From Palsa-892 sp963751615 (GTDB lineage Bacteria > Pseudomonadota > Alphaproteobacteria > Rhizobiales > Xanthobacteraceae), in the NCBI GenBank assembly GCA_963751615.1, contig CAVVVG010000005.1, positions 434,001 through 498,000 of the forward strand: a DNA stretch of 64,000 nucleotides. The letters are read 5' to 3'. Under the pieces are notes generated by a model, which saw nothing but the letters and a program-made list of their open reading frames with translations, was not told the origin of the DNA and did no database searches. A program made the position numbers and the translations under genes. Shown here in pieces: positions 25,244-33,364 of the stretch (position 1 is the stretch's first letter; each line of letters starts with the position of its first letter).

Positions 25244-26038
25244 CTAGACCGCGATATCCGCCTTGATCGGAGCATCGGCGATGTAATTCTCGATCGCGAT
25301 GTCCTCGTAGCGGAAACTGAACAAGTCGCTTACTGCCGGATTGAGTTTCAATTTAGGTAACGGATGGGGCGCGCGGGTAAGCTGCAGCCGTGCCTGAGCG
25401 AGATGATTGCGGTAAAGATGCGCGTCTCCAAGCGTATGCACGAAATCGCCTGGCGCCAATTTTGTCACATGTGCAACCAAATGCGTCAGTAAGGCATAAG
25501 AGGCGACATTGAACGGCACGCCGAGAAAGACATCCGCTGAACGCTGATAGAGCTGGCAGGAAAGCCGCCCATTCGCGACATAGAACTGAAACAGCGCATG
25601 GCAGGGAGCGAGCGCCATTTTCGGCAGGTCCGCCGGATTCCAAGCACTAACGATCAGTCTGCGCGAATCCGGATTTTTCATAATTTCCGCGACAACATCG
25701 CGCATCTGATCGATCACACCGCCATCCGGCACAGGCCACGAACGCCACTGCTTGCCATAGACTGGGCCAAGGTCGCCCCGCTCGTTCGCCCACTCGTCCC
25801 AGATCGTTACACCGTGGTCGTTCAAATATTTCACATTGGTGTCGCCGGCGAGAAACCAAAGCAGTTCGTGCACAATGGATTTCAAGTGCAGCTTCTTGGT
25901 GGTGACGAGCGGAAAGCCATCCGCAAGATCATAACGCGTCTGGTGCCCGAACACCGAGAGCGTGCCAGTGCCAGTACGGTCGTCCTTTCGGACGCCGTGG
26001 TCGAGAATGCGTTCGAGAAGATCGAGATATTGCCGCAT
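25244..26038 (-). CDS. thyA: Thymidylate synthase
   Basis: ThyA methylates dUMP to dTMP using methylene-tetrahydrofolate. The 264 residues match the bacterial enzyme in length. The catalytic cysteine is Cys146 in LAPCHALFQF, the same number as in E. coli; the phosphate-binding Arg lies in DDRTGTGT (residue 21), and the DIAIENYIADAPIKADIAV end matches the conserved C terminus. In many Hyphomicrobiales thyA sits beside folA; here folA is about 10 kb away beside sspB, so the group has been split. The call is secure. Confidence 0.97.
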   Translation of the reverse strand: MRQYLDLLERILDHGVRKDDRTGTGTLSVFGHQTRYDLADGFPLVTTKKLHLKSIVHELLWFLAGDTNVKYLNDHGVTIWDEWANERGDLGPVYGKQWRSWPVPDGGVIDQMRDVVAEIMKNPDSRRLIVSAWNPADLPKMALAPCHALFQFYVANGRLSCQLYQRSADVFLGVPFNVASYALLTHLVAHVTKLAPGDFVHTLGDAHLYRNHLAQARLQLTRAPHPLPKLKLNPAVSDLFSFRYEDIAIENYIADAPIKADIAV

Positions 26039-26340
26039 GAAACTCGCTTTGAAGGTTGATTTTGCCCACCAGGCTAGGGCGATCGGGCATGCGCTTCCAG
26101 GGGCAAAAATCCTCGACCGGGGGGCGAAGGGCGCCGACCCAACACTGGGTTAGACAGCTGCTTAAAAAATCAACCTAGGGCACAGCACCAACGCAGAAGC
26201 CGATCAAGGCTAAAGCGGCGCGCAAGACTTAGCGGGACCATATGAACCTCTGATCGAGACCCTATGACCTCCTTAAAAATTTAACGCCCTAATTCAATCC
26301 GGATTCCGTTTCGAATCAAATGAAGTCGTCGGCAAATCGC
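26039..26340 (-). other. Intergenic region upstream of thyA
   Basis: These 302 bases hold no convincing coding frame. A short inverted repeat ACCCA-N4-TGGGT near 26138-26152 lies in what would be the thyA leader. A GATTC-GAATC stem and AT-rich sequence near 26280-26310 may serve as a weak terminator for the hypothetical gene upstream. Confidence 0.4.
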
Positions 26341-26655
26341 TCAGTCGCAGTCAGCGCTGGGCGTTTCTTCGCTGATTAATTCGACTTCATCGATGACTTG
26401 CATTTGGGCACAGCTGAGAGGCGGGGCAGAAACCTCACCCTGCTCATCGGTACCCGGTAAACCCATCCGTACAAGCACAGGCGTGCCGTCCGGCGCGGTA
26501 CGCACTTCAATCCGAGGAGGAATACGGACCATGCCTAACTGGCTGTTGGCAAAATGATTTTCGATATTGAAGGCCGCATCGCCTGCCGTTTGCGTAAGCG
26601 CGATAAGACCTAGAGCCCCACTGAAAACCACGATTGGATGGGTGATGACCGTCAT
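26341..26655 (-). CDS. Hypothetical exported protein
   Basis: A 104-residue protein with an N-terminal hydrophobic segment (residues 6-27, ending TAGDAA) that looks like a signal peptide, then an acidic soluble part. Short clear segments are IPPRIEVRTAPDGTPVLVRMGLPG and an acidic tail (DEVELISEETPSADCD) with two Cys residues (Cys82 and Cys103 or near). A good AGGGAA ribosome site precedes the ATG. I recognise no family. It lies on the left edge of an AT-rich patch and diverges from the TetR regulator, so it is a possible target of that regulator. Confidence 0.6.
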   Translation of the reverse strand: MTVITHPIVVFSGALGLIALTQTAGDAAFNIENHFANSQLGMVRIPPRIEVRTAPDGTPVLVRMGLPGTDEQGEVSAPPLSCAQMQVIDEVELISEETPSADCD

Positions 26656-26764
26656 TGTTGTTCCCTTTCAGCTTAACTGCCCCAGTGCAGCAGGTTCGAT
26701 CTACGGAAAACCCATGCAGATTGTGTGCCAATTTTGTGCATGGCACAAATTTAGGCAATGAAAA

Positions 26765-26780
26765 TAGAATATATATTCTA
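26765..26780. promoter_or_regulatory. Perfect 16-base palindrome, candidate operator
   Basis: TAGAATATATATTCTA is a perfect palindrome in the AT-rich gap between the hypothetical gene (start 26655) and the TetR gene (start 26901). A second inverted repeat, ATATT-N7-AATAT, lies at 26844-26860. Position and symmetry fit a dimeric repressor such as the adjacent TetR protein. No binding data exist here. Confidence 0.45.
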
Positions 26781-26820
26781 GAATTTTTCCTCTATAATAA
26801 AATAAATTAAAGGCATAGTA

Positions 26821-26850
26821 TTGACGGATTATGGACTCAGTCGATATTAG
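26821..26850 (+). promoter_or_regulatory. Possible sigma-70-type promoter of the TetR gene
   Basis: TTGACG at 26821-26826 is followed after 18 bases by TATTAG at 26845-26850, about 50 bases before the TetR ATG. The -35 match is good and the -10 match is moderate. The second inverted repeat overlaps the -10 and start region, consistent with self-repression. Confidence 0.45.
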
Positions 26851-26900
26851 AATACAATATTTAATACGCTGGAATTTAAAACAAATCGCCCCGGGGTCCA

Positions 26901-27479
26901 ATGGGACGGCCTGCACGCATCACAGAAACAGACCTAATTGCCGCAACCTGCACACTAGCAGCGCGCCTCGGCCCTGCGCGTACGACTATTGCCGCTATCG
27001 CCCACGAAGCGGGCGTTCCGGTCGGCTCCGTCTATTACCGTTATCCTTCCCGCGGCGCCCTTCTAGCAGAAACTTGGATTGTGCTCGCCGAACGATTTAA
27101 CAGCCAGTTCCTGACTGAGCTGAATTCCGCACCCACCCTTGATGCCGCCGTTGAAGCCGCGCTCGTAACGCCACGCTTTGCCCGCGCGGACCATGCGGGC
27201 GGCGTCGTGCTCTTTGTACACCGACGCGACGATTTTCTTGAAGGAGCGCCTGAGGAGGGCCGGGCACGCGCCGCAAAGCAGACGTCCCTCATGCTGAACG
27301 CGTTAGCACAAGCCGCACGCCGCCTTTTGCCCAATGATCCGCGCGGGCGGGAAAAGCTTGCGGTCGCGCTCATTGGTATTCCCTATGGAGCCGTACGGGT
27401 ATTCCTGCCGCAAGCCGTATCACCAGCAGAACTTGATGGCCTGATTGCAGCTGCTGCACGCGCAGCACTCAGGCATTGA
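26901..27479 (+). CDS. TetR/AcrR family transcriptional regulator
   Basis: A 192-residue regulator. The N-terminal helix-turn-helix is clear: TTIAAIAHEAGVPVGSVYYR at residues 28-47, followed by FPS-type YPSRGALLAETW. The remaining 140 residues form a helical ligand-binding and dimer domain without a recognisable ligand signature. It is followed after 31 bases by the first TPP riboswitch and thiO in the same direction, but that switch makes shared control of thi genes less likely. Nearby palindromes suggest self-regulation. The regulated genes and ligand are unknown. Confidence 0.85.
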   Translation: MGRPARITETDLIAATCTLAARLGPARTTIAAIAHEAGVPVGSVYYRYPSRGALLAETWIVLAERFNSQFLTELNSAPTLDAAVEAALVTPRFARADHAGGVVLFVHRRDDFLEGAPEEGRARAAKQTSLMLNALAQAARRLLPNDPRGREKLAVALIGIPYGAVRVFLPQAVSPAELDGLIAAAARAALRH

Positions 27480-27509
27480 AACCTCACCCCGAAAGGTCCA
27501 CATTCATCT

Positions 27510-27595
27510 TGTTCCGAGGGGAGCCCGGATGGGCTGAGATATCGCAAGAGCGATGACCCTTTGAACCTGATCCGGGTCATTCCGGCGAAGGGACA
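27510..27595 (+). promoter_or_regulatory. TPP riboswitch (THI element) before thiO
   Basis: The sequence keeps the THI-box core in order: GAGGGG, GGGCTGAGA, GAACCTGATC, and CCGGCGAAGGGA. The outer stem pairs TGTTCC (27510-27515) with GGGACA (27590-27595). The closing strand is also the ribosome site of thiO, whose ATG is at 27599. Binding of thiamine diphosphate should close this stem and block translation of thiO-thiS-thiG-thiE. The family and the mechanism are well known; translational control here is inferred from the overlap. Confidence 0.95.
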
Positions 27596-27598
27596 GGG

Positions 27599-28609
27599 AT
27601 GCGCCAGAGTTCTCCGCGCCATCAAGCGCACATCGACATCGTTGGTGCCGGCATCGCCGGAAGTTGGCAGGCTTTACTGCTGGCAAAAGCTGGCCGCGAT
27701 GTGACGCTGTACGAGCGCAGCGACGAGTCCATGCGGGACGCCATCAGCTATTGGGCCGGCGGAATGCTTGCGCCTTGGTGCGAGGCGGAATTGACGGAGC
27801 CCACCATTACACGGCTCGGTGCGCGCTCGCTCGAGTTATGGCGTGAAGAATTTCCACAGACACCGTTCAACGGCTCTTTGATCGTGGCACATACGCGCGA
27901 CCGCGCCGACTTCAACCGCTTCGCCAAGCTCACCACCCATCATTCAGAAGTTGATGCTAATGGCATCGCAAAACTCGAACCGGCGTTGAACGGACGCTTC
28001 CACGAGGCGTTGCTGTTCGCAGGCGAAGGCCATGTCGAGCCGCGTCCAGTGCTGCGCGAACTTCATAAGCGACTGATTTCTGGTGGCACAGCTATCCACT
28101 ATCGATCGGAAACGTGCGCCGAGAATTTGGATGGCATCGTGATAGACTGCCGTGGACTTTTGGCGCGCGACAAATTCCTCGACCTTCGCGGCGTAAAAGG
28201 CGAGATCGTGGTTATCGAGACCGACGAGATTTCGCTCTCGCGCCCCGTACGCCTCATCCATCCGCGCTGGCCGCTCTATATCGTGCCGCGCGCGAACAAC
28301 CGTTTCCTTATCGGCGCAACCACTATCGAGTGCGAAGACGATGGTATGAGTGTGCGATCCGCGCTTGAACTGCTCACTGCTGCCTATGCCGTGCATCCGG
28401 CATTCGCCGAAGCGCGCATCGTCGAGATTGGCGCCGCCCTGCGTCCCGCCTTCCCAGACAATCTTCCGCGCATCGCCATTGATGGTAAGTGCATTTCAGT
28501 CAATGGACTTTACCGACATGGATTCTTGCTCGCACCCGCGCTAGCCGAATTGACCGTCACTTATCTGCAGCGCGGATCGATCGACAATGAGGTGATGCGA
28601 TGCGCCTAA
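27599..28609 (+). CDS. thiO: Glycine oxidase ThiO (FAD-dependent)
   Basis: ThiO oxidises glycine to dehydroglycine, the nitrogen and carbon donor for the thiazole ring of thiamine. The 336 residues begin with the FAD-binding fold IVGAGIAGSWQALLLAKAG (near residues 13-31) and the YERS acidic end. The DAO-type domain follows, with SYWAGGMLAPW near 56 and LRPAFPDNLPRI near the end, where the flavin is held. It is the first gene of thiO-thiS-thiG-thiE, directly behind a TPP riboswitch, and overlaps thiS by ten bases. Confidence 0.93.
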   Translation: MRQSSPRHQAHIDIVGAGIAGSWQALLLAKAGRDVTLYERSDESMRDAISYWAGGMLAPWCEAELTEPTITRLGARSLELWREEFPQTPFNGSLIVAHTRDRADFNRFAKLTTHHSEVDANGIAKLEPALNGRFHEALLFAGEGHVEPRPVLRELHKRLISGGTAIHYRSETCAENLDGIVIDCRGLLARDKFLDLRGVKGEIVVIETDEISLSRPVRLIHPRWPLYIVPRANNRFLIGATTIECEDDGMSVRSALELLTAAYAVHPAFAEARIVEIGAALRPAFPDNLPRIAIDGKCISVNGLYRHGFLLAPALAELTVTYLQRGSIDNEVMRCA

Positions 28610-28797
28610 TCGTGAATGGCAGGGAGACGCATGCGAGCGCAACCCGCATCGACGCGCTGCTCGCCGAACTCGAATACGAAGGCAAGTACATCGCCGTTGC
28701 CGTGAATTATGACGTGGTGCCGCGTACACGCTGGGCCGACATGCCACTGAAGGAAGGCGACGCGATTGAGATCCTAACGCCAAGACAGGGAGGATGA
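28600..28797 (+). CDS. thiS: Sulfur carrier protein ThiS
   Basis: ThiS is a ubiquitin-like protein whose C-terminal glycine carries sulfur to the thiazole synthase. The 65 residues end in the required Gly-Gly (TPRQGG) after a beta-grasp sequence starting MRLIVNGRETHASATRIDAL and containing GDAIEILTP. It overlaps thiO by ten bases and thiG by four, so the three are translationally coupled. Confidence 0.94.
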   Translation: MRLIVNGRETHASATRIDALLAELEYEGKYIAVAVNYDVVPRTRWADMPLKEGDAIEILTPRQGG

Positions 28798-29621
28798 GCT
28801 TGAATTCGGAGATTGCACTCAAAGGAAAGGAAAATTCCGTGGTCGAATTCTACGGCAAGAAATTCTCATCGCGCCTGCTCGTCGGCACCGCGCGCTACCC
28901 ATCGCCCGCAATCATGCAGAAGGCAATCCGCGCGTCAGGCGCTGAGATCGTCACCGTATCGGTGCGGCGCGAAACCGCTGGTGGCAAGACCGGCGACGCG
29001 TTTTGGTCGCTCATTCGCGAACTCAACGTCAGCGTGTTGCCAAACACCGCCGGCTGCCGGAGCGTGCGCGAAGCAATCACCACCGCAAATCTGGCGCGCG
29101 AACTGTTCGGCACGCCGTGGGTGAAGCTCGAAGTGATCGCCGACGACGAGACGCTCCAGCCTGATGTGGTTGGGCTATTGGAAGCCGCAATCATTCTCGC
29201 AAAAGATGGCTTCGAGGTGTTCGCCTATTGCACCGAGGATCTAAGCATCGCCCAACGGCTCGTCGATGCCGGTTGTCGCGTTGTCATGCCGTGGGCCTCG
29301 CCTATCGGCAGCGGGCGCGGAATCATGAACCACGATGCACTGAAGCTGATGCGCGAGCGCCTGCCGAATGTGACGCTCGTGGTCGATGCCGGTCTCGGCG
29401 CGCCGTCCCACGCAGCACAAGCGCTGGAACTCGGGTACGACGCCGTGTTGCTGAATACTGCAATCGCCAAGGCCAAGGATCCGGTGAAAATGGCGGAAGC
29501 CTTCCGCCGCGGCGTGGAAGCCGGACGGGCCGCTTTCGAAGCGGGCCTCATGGACCCGCGCAATTTTGCATCTCCTTCAACACCTGTCGTCGGGACACCG
29601 TTCTGGCATGTCGTACCCTGA
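28794..29621 (+). CDS. thiG: Thiazole synthase ThiG
   Basis: ThiG forms the thiazole phosphate from deoxyxylulose phosphate, dehydroglycine and ThiS-bound sulfur. The 275 residues start with an extra 15 or so residues, then YGKKFSSRLLVGTARYPSP. The barrel holds VSVRRE, TAGCRSVREA, GTPWVKLEVI with the Lys that forms the Schiff base, MPWASPIGSGRGI and the phosphate loop DAGLGAPSHAAQALELGYDAVLLNTAIA (key parts GAPSHAA and LLNTA). It overlaps thiS by four bases and thiE by fourteen. Confidence 0.95.
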   Translation: MSLNSEIALKGKENSVVEFYGKKFSSRLLVGTARYPSPAIMQKAIRASGAEIVTVSVRRETAGGKTGDAFWSLIRELNVSVLPNTAGCRSVREAITTANLARELFGTPWVKLEVIADDETLQPDVVGLLEAAIILAKDGFEVFAYCTEDLSIAQRLVDAGCRVVMPWASPIGSGRGIMNHDALKLMRERLPNVTLVVDAGLGAPSHAAQALELGYDAVLLNTAIAKAKDPVKMAEAFRRGVEAGRAAFEAGLMDPRNFASPSTPVVGTPFWHVVP

Positions 29622-30216
29622 TCCATTTTACCCCGTCATCGACAGTCTCAAATGGCTCGAATGTTTGACGAAGCTCGGCGTTGGTAGCGTGCAGCTGCGT
29701 GCAAAAACCCTTGCATTTGCAGACGCACTCACGCTCGTGCGCGATGCGCTTAGAATCACCAAGGGCACTGGAACCAAACTTGTCGTGAACGATTACTGGC
29801 AGGCAGCGATCGACGCGCGCGCCGATCACGTTCATCTCGGACAGGAAGATTTGGCCGAGGCCGATGTCGCTGCGATCCGCCGCGCGGGGATTACGCTCGG
29901 GCTCTCGACCCATGATGATGAAGAACTCGCAAATGCACTTAAACACAATCCCGACTACATCGCACTTGGCCCGATTTATGAAACGACGCTCAAGAAAATG
30001 CGTTTCGCGCCGCAGGGCGTTTCGCGCGTCACCGAATGGAAGAAACGGATCGGAAGGATTCCGCTCGTCGCAATCGGCGGTATCACTCTAGAAAGAGCCG
30101 CCGCGATTTACCTAGCGGGCGCGGATTCGATCGCGGTGGTAACCGACATCACCCAGAATCCGAACCCCGAGTCGCGCGTGCGCGCGTGGCTCGGCCAGAC
30201 ATCGAAAGCGGCGTAG
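29608..30216 (+). CDS. thiE: Thiamine phosphate synthase
   Basis: ThiE couples the pyrimidine and thiazole halves into thiamine phosphate. The 202 residues run from ATG 29608, chosen because MSYPDPFYPVIDS fits the domain edge; it overlaps the thiG end by 14 bases. The TIM-barrel marks are VQLRAKTL near 28, LVVNDYWQAAIDARADHVHLGQEDL near 67, ALGPIYETTLKK near 118 and the phosphate loop IGGITLERAAAIYLAGADSIAVV near 157. It ends the first thi run, 58 bases before the second riboswitch. Confidence 0.93.
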   Translation: MSYPDPFYPVIDSLKWLECLTKLGVGSVQLRAKTLAFADALTLVRDALRITKGTGTKLVVNDYWQAAIDARADHVHLGQEDLAEADVAAIRRAGITLGLSTHDDEELANALKHNPDYIALGPIYETTLKKMRFAPQGVSRVTEWKKRIGRIPLVAIGGITLERAAAIYLAGADSIAVVTDITQNPNPESRVRAWLGQTSKAA

Positions 30217-30274
30217 AGGAGCCATCGAAGGTTTTAACCATTGAATTGCCGGATCAAGGGGTCCACACTGGACT

Positions 30275-30362
30275 TGTTCCGAGGGGTGCCCCCAGATGGG
30301 CTGAGATTCCGCTTTCGCGGTGACTCTTCGAACCTGATCCGGCTTATACCGGCGAAGGGACA
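30275..30362 (+). promoter_or_regulatory. Second TPP riboswitch, before the membrane protein and thiC
   Basis: A second THI element has the same core blocks: GAGGGGTGCC, GGGCTGAGA, GAACCTGATCCGG and CCGGCGAAGGGA, with outer stem TGTTCC (30275-30280) and GGGACA (30357-30362). The ATG of the 139-residue membrane protein follows five bases later, so the ribosome site lies in the closing strand. Flanking sequence (GTCCACA before each switch) also matches the first element, which points to duplication. Confidence 0.95.
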
Positions 30363-30367
30363 GGGAC

Positions 30368-30787
30368 ATGCAACGATCAATCTTTCTCGCAAAACTCATC
30401 GGGCCATTGCTCGCGGCGATCGGCGTCGCGATGATTTTCAATGCCGACACCTTGCGCGCAATGGCGCAGGAATTCCTGAAAAGCTACGCGCTCATCTATC
30501 TCTCAGGCCTGCTTGCGCTCACCGCAGGCCTTGCGATCGTCAACACGCACAATGAATGGACCGCTGACTGGCGCGCCGCCATCACCCTCATCGGTTGGCT
30601 GGCCGTGATCGGCGGCGTCATTCGCATCGTGTTTCCGCGCACAGTGGAAATGATCGGTGGCACGATGGTGACGACCGTTTCGAACAGCTGGATTGTGGGC
30701 GAAGGCATTGTTCTGCTCGCCCTCGGTGCCTGGCTGAGTTACGCGGCCTACGCGCCCCGCAACACAAAGTCCAAACGAAAAAGGTGA
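30368..30787 (+). CDS. Unknown four-helix membrane protein under TPP control
   Basis: A 139-residue protein with four predicted membrane spans at about residues 7-24, 41-59, 69-88 and 108-129, and a basic tail (RNTKSKRKR). The loops are short. I do not recognise it as any of the known thiamine or HMP transport proteins. It is the first gene after a TPP riboswitch, with its ribosome site inside the switch, and thiC starts four bases after its stop. This placement makes a role in uptake, export or handling of a thiamine precursor, or a helper of ThiC, a reasonable guess. Function is not established. Confidence 0.8.
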   Translation: MQRSIFLAKLIGPLLAAIGVAMIFNADTLRAMAQEFLKSYALIYLSGLLALTAGLAIVNTHNEWTADWRAAITLIGWLAVIGGVIRIVFPRTVEMIGGTMVTTVSNSWIVGEGIVLLALGAWLSYAAYAPRNTKSKRKR

Positions 30788-30790
30788 CCC

Positions 30791-32704
30791 ATGAACATTC
30801 AGGACCGTAACATCACAACGCCGAAGGTCACCACGGGGCCAATTGCGGGCTCGCGCAAAATTTATTCGACACCTGAAGCTGCGAAAGACCTGCGCGTGCC
30901 GCTGCGCCAGATCACGCTCGATCCGAGTGCGAAAGAGCCACCGCTGTCGGTCTACGATACCTCCGGCCCCTACACGGACACGAGTGCAGCGATTGATGTC
31001 GAAAAAGGTCTTCAACGCTCGCGCGTCAAATGGGTGAAGGAACGAGGCGACATCGAGGAATACGAAGGCCGCCCGATCCAGCCGGTCGATAACGGAAATG
31101 TTTCCGGCAAGCACCTCGCGCGCACGTTCCCGATTGCGTCGAAGCCGATGCGCGCGCTTCCCGGCAAGCCGATTACCCAATACGAATTCGCACGCGCAGG
31201 CATCATCACAAAGGAAATGATCTATGTGGCCGATCGCGAAAACCTTAGCCGCCTGCAGCAGTTCGAACGTGCAGAGGCCGCCCTCGAAGACGGTGAAAGC
31301 TTCGGTGCCTCGATCCCGCCCTTCATCACTCCAGAATTTGTGCGCGCGGAACTCGCACGCGGCCGAGCGATTATTCCCGCGAACATCAACCACGCCGAAT
31401 TGGAGCCGATGATCATCGGCCGGAATTTCCTGACGAAGGTTAACGCCAATATTGGCAATTCCGCTGTGACATCTTCAGTGGAGGAAGAAGTCGAGAAAAT
31501 GGTGTGGGCGATCCGCTGGGGCGCCGACACCGTGATGGACCTCTCAACCGGTCGGAACATTCACAATACGCGCGAATGGATCATCCGCAATGCGCCCGTC
31601 CCTATCGGCACGGTGCCGATCTATCAGGCACTTGAAAAAGTAAACGGTGATCCAATCAAACTCGATTGGGAATGCTACAAGGACACACTAATCGAGCAGT
31701 GCGAACAAGGTGTCGACTATTTCACGATCCATGCCGGCGTCCGCCTTGCTTATGTACCACTGACTGCGAAGCGCGTCACCGGCATCGTCTCACGCGGCGG
31801 CTCGATCATGGCGAAATGGTGCCTGTCGCGCCATAAGGAATCATTTCTCTACGAACGGTTCGACGAGATCTGCGACATTATGCGCAAGTATGACGTCTCG
31901 TTCTCACTCGGCGATGGCCTGCGCCCCGGCTCGATCGCGGATGCGAACGACCGCGCCCAGTTTGCCGAGCTCGAAACTCTGGGCGAGCTCACAAAGATCG
32001 CTTGGGACAAGGGCTGCCAGGTAATGATCGAAGGCCCCGGCCACGTACCGATGCACAAGATCAAGATCAATATGGAAAAGCAGCTCAAGGAATGCGGCGA
32101 GGCACCATTCTACACACTCGGTCCGCTCACCACCGACATTGCACCGGGCTACGACCACATTACATCGGGCATTGGCGCTGCAATGATCGGGTGGTTCGGC
32201 TGCGCGATGCTCTGCTACGTAACGCCAAAGGAACATCTGGGCCTACCCAATCGCGACGACGTTAAGGATGGCGTCATCACCTACAAGATTGCGGCGCACG
32301 CCGCTGATCTCGCGAAGGGCCACCCAGTAGCGCAACTGCGTGACGATGCGCTCTCGCGGGCGCGCTTCGATTTCCGCTGGAACGATCAGTTCAACCTCTC
32401 ACTCGACCCCGATACGGCACGCGAATATCACGACGAGACACTACCGAAAGAGGCGCACAAGGTCGCACATTTCTGTTCGATGTGCGGACCAAAATTCTGC
32501 TCAATGAAGATCACGCAGGACGTGCGTGACTACGCAGCGACGTTGAACGAGGAAGAGCAACAGAGGTTGAGTAATGACGGCGCTCTATCCTCATCTTCCA
32601 TTCGTGAAAAAGGCATGGCGGAGATGTCGAAGAAATTCCGCGACCTCGGCAGCGAGGTCTATGTGGACGCCGCGGCGGTAAAGGAGAGCAACAAGGCGTT
32701 GTGA
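30791..32704 (+). CDS. thiC: Phosphomethylpyrimidine synthase ThiC
   Basis: ThiC is a radical SAM enzyme that rearranges aminoimidazole ribotide into the hydroxymethylpyrimidine phosphate of thiamine. The 637 residues match the long bacterial form. The C-terminal iron-sulfur motif reads CSMCGPKFCSMK (near residue 563), and the core keeps NFLTKVNANIGNSAV, GADTVMDLSTG, SRGGSIMAKWCL, SLGDGLRPGSI and EGPGHVPMHKI. It is four bases past the membrane protein gene, so both depend on the second TPP riboswitch. Very secure. Confidence 0.98.
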   Translation: MNIQDRNITTPKVTTGPIAGSRKIYSTPEAAKDLRVPLRQITLDPSAKEPPLSVYDTSGPYTDTSAAIDVEKGLQRSRVKWVKERGDIEEYEGRPIQPVDNGNVSGKHLARTFPIASKPMRALPGKPITQYEFARAGIITKEMIYVADRENLSRLQQFERAEAALEDGESFGASIPPFITPEFVRAELARGRAIIPANINHAELEPMIIGRNFLTKVNANIGNSAVTSSVEEEVEKMVWAIRWGADTVMDLSTGRNIHNTREWIIRNAPVPIGTVPIYQALEKVNGDPIKLDWECYKDTLIEQCEQGVDYFTIHAGVRLAYVPLTAKRVTGIVSRGGSIMAKWCLSRHKESFLYERFDEICDIMRKYDVSFSLGDGLRPGSIADANDRAQFAELETLGELTKIAWDKGCQVMIEGPGHVPMHKIKINMEKQLKECGEAPFYTLGPLTTDIAPGYDHITSGIGAAMIGWFGCAMLCYVTPKEHLGLPNRDDVKDGVITYKIAAHAADLAKGHPVAQLRDDALSRARFDFRWNDQFNLSLDPDTAREYHDETLPKEAHKVAHFCSMCGPKFCSMKITQDVRDYAATLNEEEQQRLSNDGALSSSSIREKGMAEMSKKFRDLGSEVYVDAAAVKESNKAL

Positions 32705-32783
32705 GGAGGACGCACGAGGCGACCGTTGTATCCAAGGAATCAACTACAAATCGCGGCGAATATTCAACGGCTTGCCTCAATTC

Positions 32784-32975
32784 CTATCGACGGGCGCGCG
32801 GCCGTTTCGGAACTTTCTTCCCTTCACGCCGCGCCTCAGAAAGCCCAATCGCTATCGCCTGTTTCCGGCTTTTTACGGTTTTTCCACTGCGACCGCTTTT
32901 CAGTTTCTTGCGCTTAAACTTGCGCATCTCGCGTTCAACGTCCTTAGAAGCGGCTCTGGAATATTTACGCGCCAT
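32784..32975 (-). CDS. DUF6496 family small basic protein
   Basis: A 63-residue, extremely Lys/Arg-rich protein from ATG at 32975: MARKYSRAASKDVEREMRKF, then KSGRSGKTVKSRKQAIAIGL and SEARREGKKVPKRP. This matches the small DUF6496 proteins (MARKYS...KSRKQAIAIGLSEAR), common in soil proteobacteria and without known role. High positive charge suggests nucleic-acid binding, which is inference. It converges on thiC, with 79 bases between the stops, and diverges from the next small gene. Confidence 0.8.
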   Translation of the reverse strand: MARKYSRAASKDVEREMRKFKRKKLKSGRSGKTVKSRKQAIAIGLSEARREGKKVPKRPRARR

Positions 32976-33364
32976 ATTCAATTCCTCACATTTCGTTGAT
33001 GAAACGCCTTTCGCAAACGCGGGTCCACTCAGCCGTACCACGCACTTAATTTCGCCTCACCTTTAAACAAACGAAACCTAATTTATGAAAATGATGGCGA
33101 AAACGTCTCGCCGATGCGGCAAAACATTTTTTTGTCCACAAGCTGTGCGTGAAAAATCCCCGTGCACCATCCCGCATCCGCGAAATTGACATTCAAAAAC
33201 GCAGATTAAGCATGTTGCATCGCAACGTCACGTCACGGGCCTTGTTCATGACGCAAAGCGCGATCAAAGTGCTCAATGAAGATCAGAATTTTGTCACACG
33301 CCTGTTACAGGTTTTGACTATTCAGGAAACGCGCAACTGTTCACGAGAAAAGGGTAGGAGCGTC
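32976..33364. other. Divergent intergenic region, no gene seen
   Basis: These 389 bases separate two divergent small genes and should hold both promoters. A short stem GGCGA-N7-TCGCC lies near 33094-33110, followed at some distance by a TTTTTTT run. I see no RNA gene or convincing coding frame; an in-frame extension of the next gene back to 33149 lacks support. Confidence 0.45.

Noticed and set aside
30255..30300. Possible tandem glycine-type riboswitch because two similar elements occur in the locus
   Set aside because: Both elements have the full THI-box core and lie before thi genes; they are 2.7 kb apart and not a tandem aptamer.
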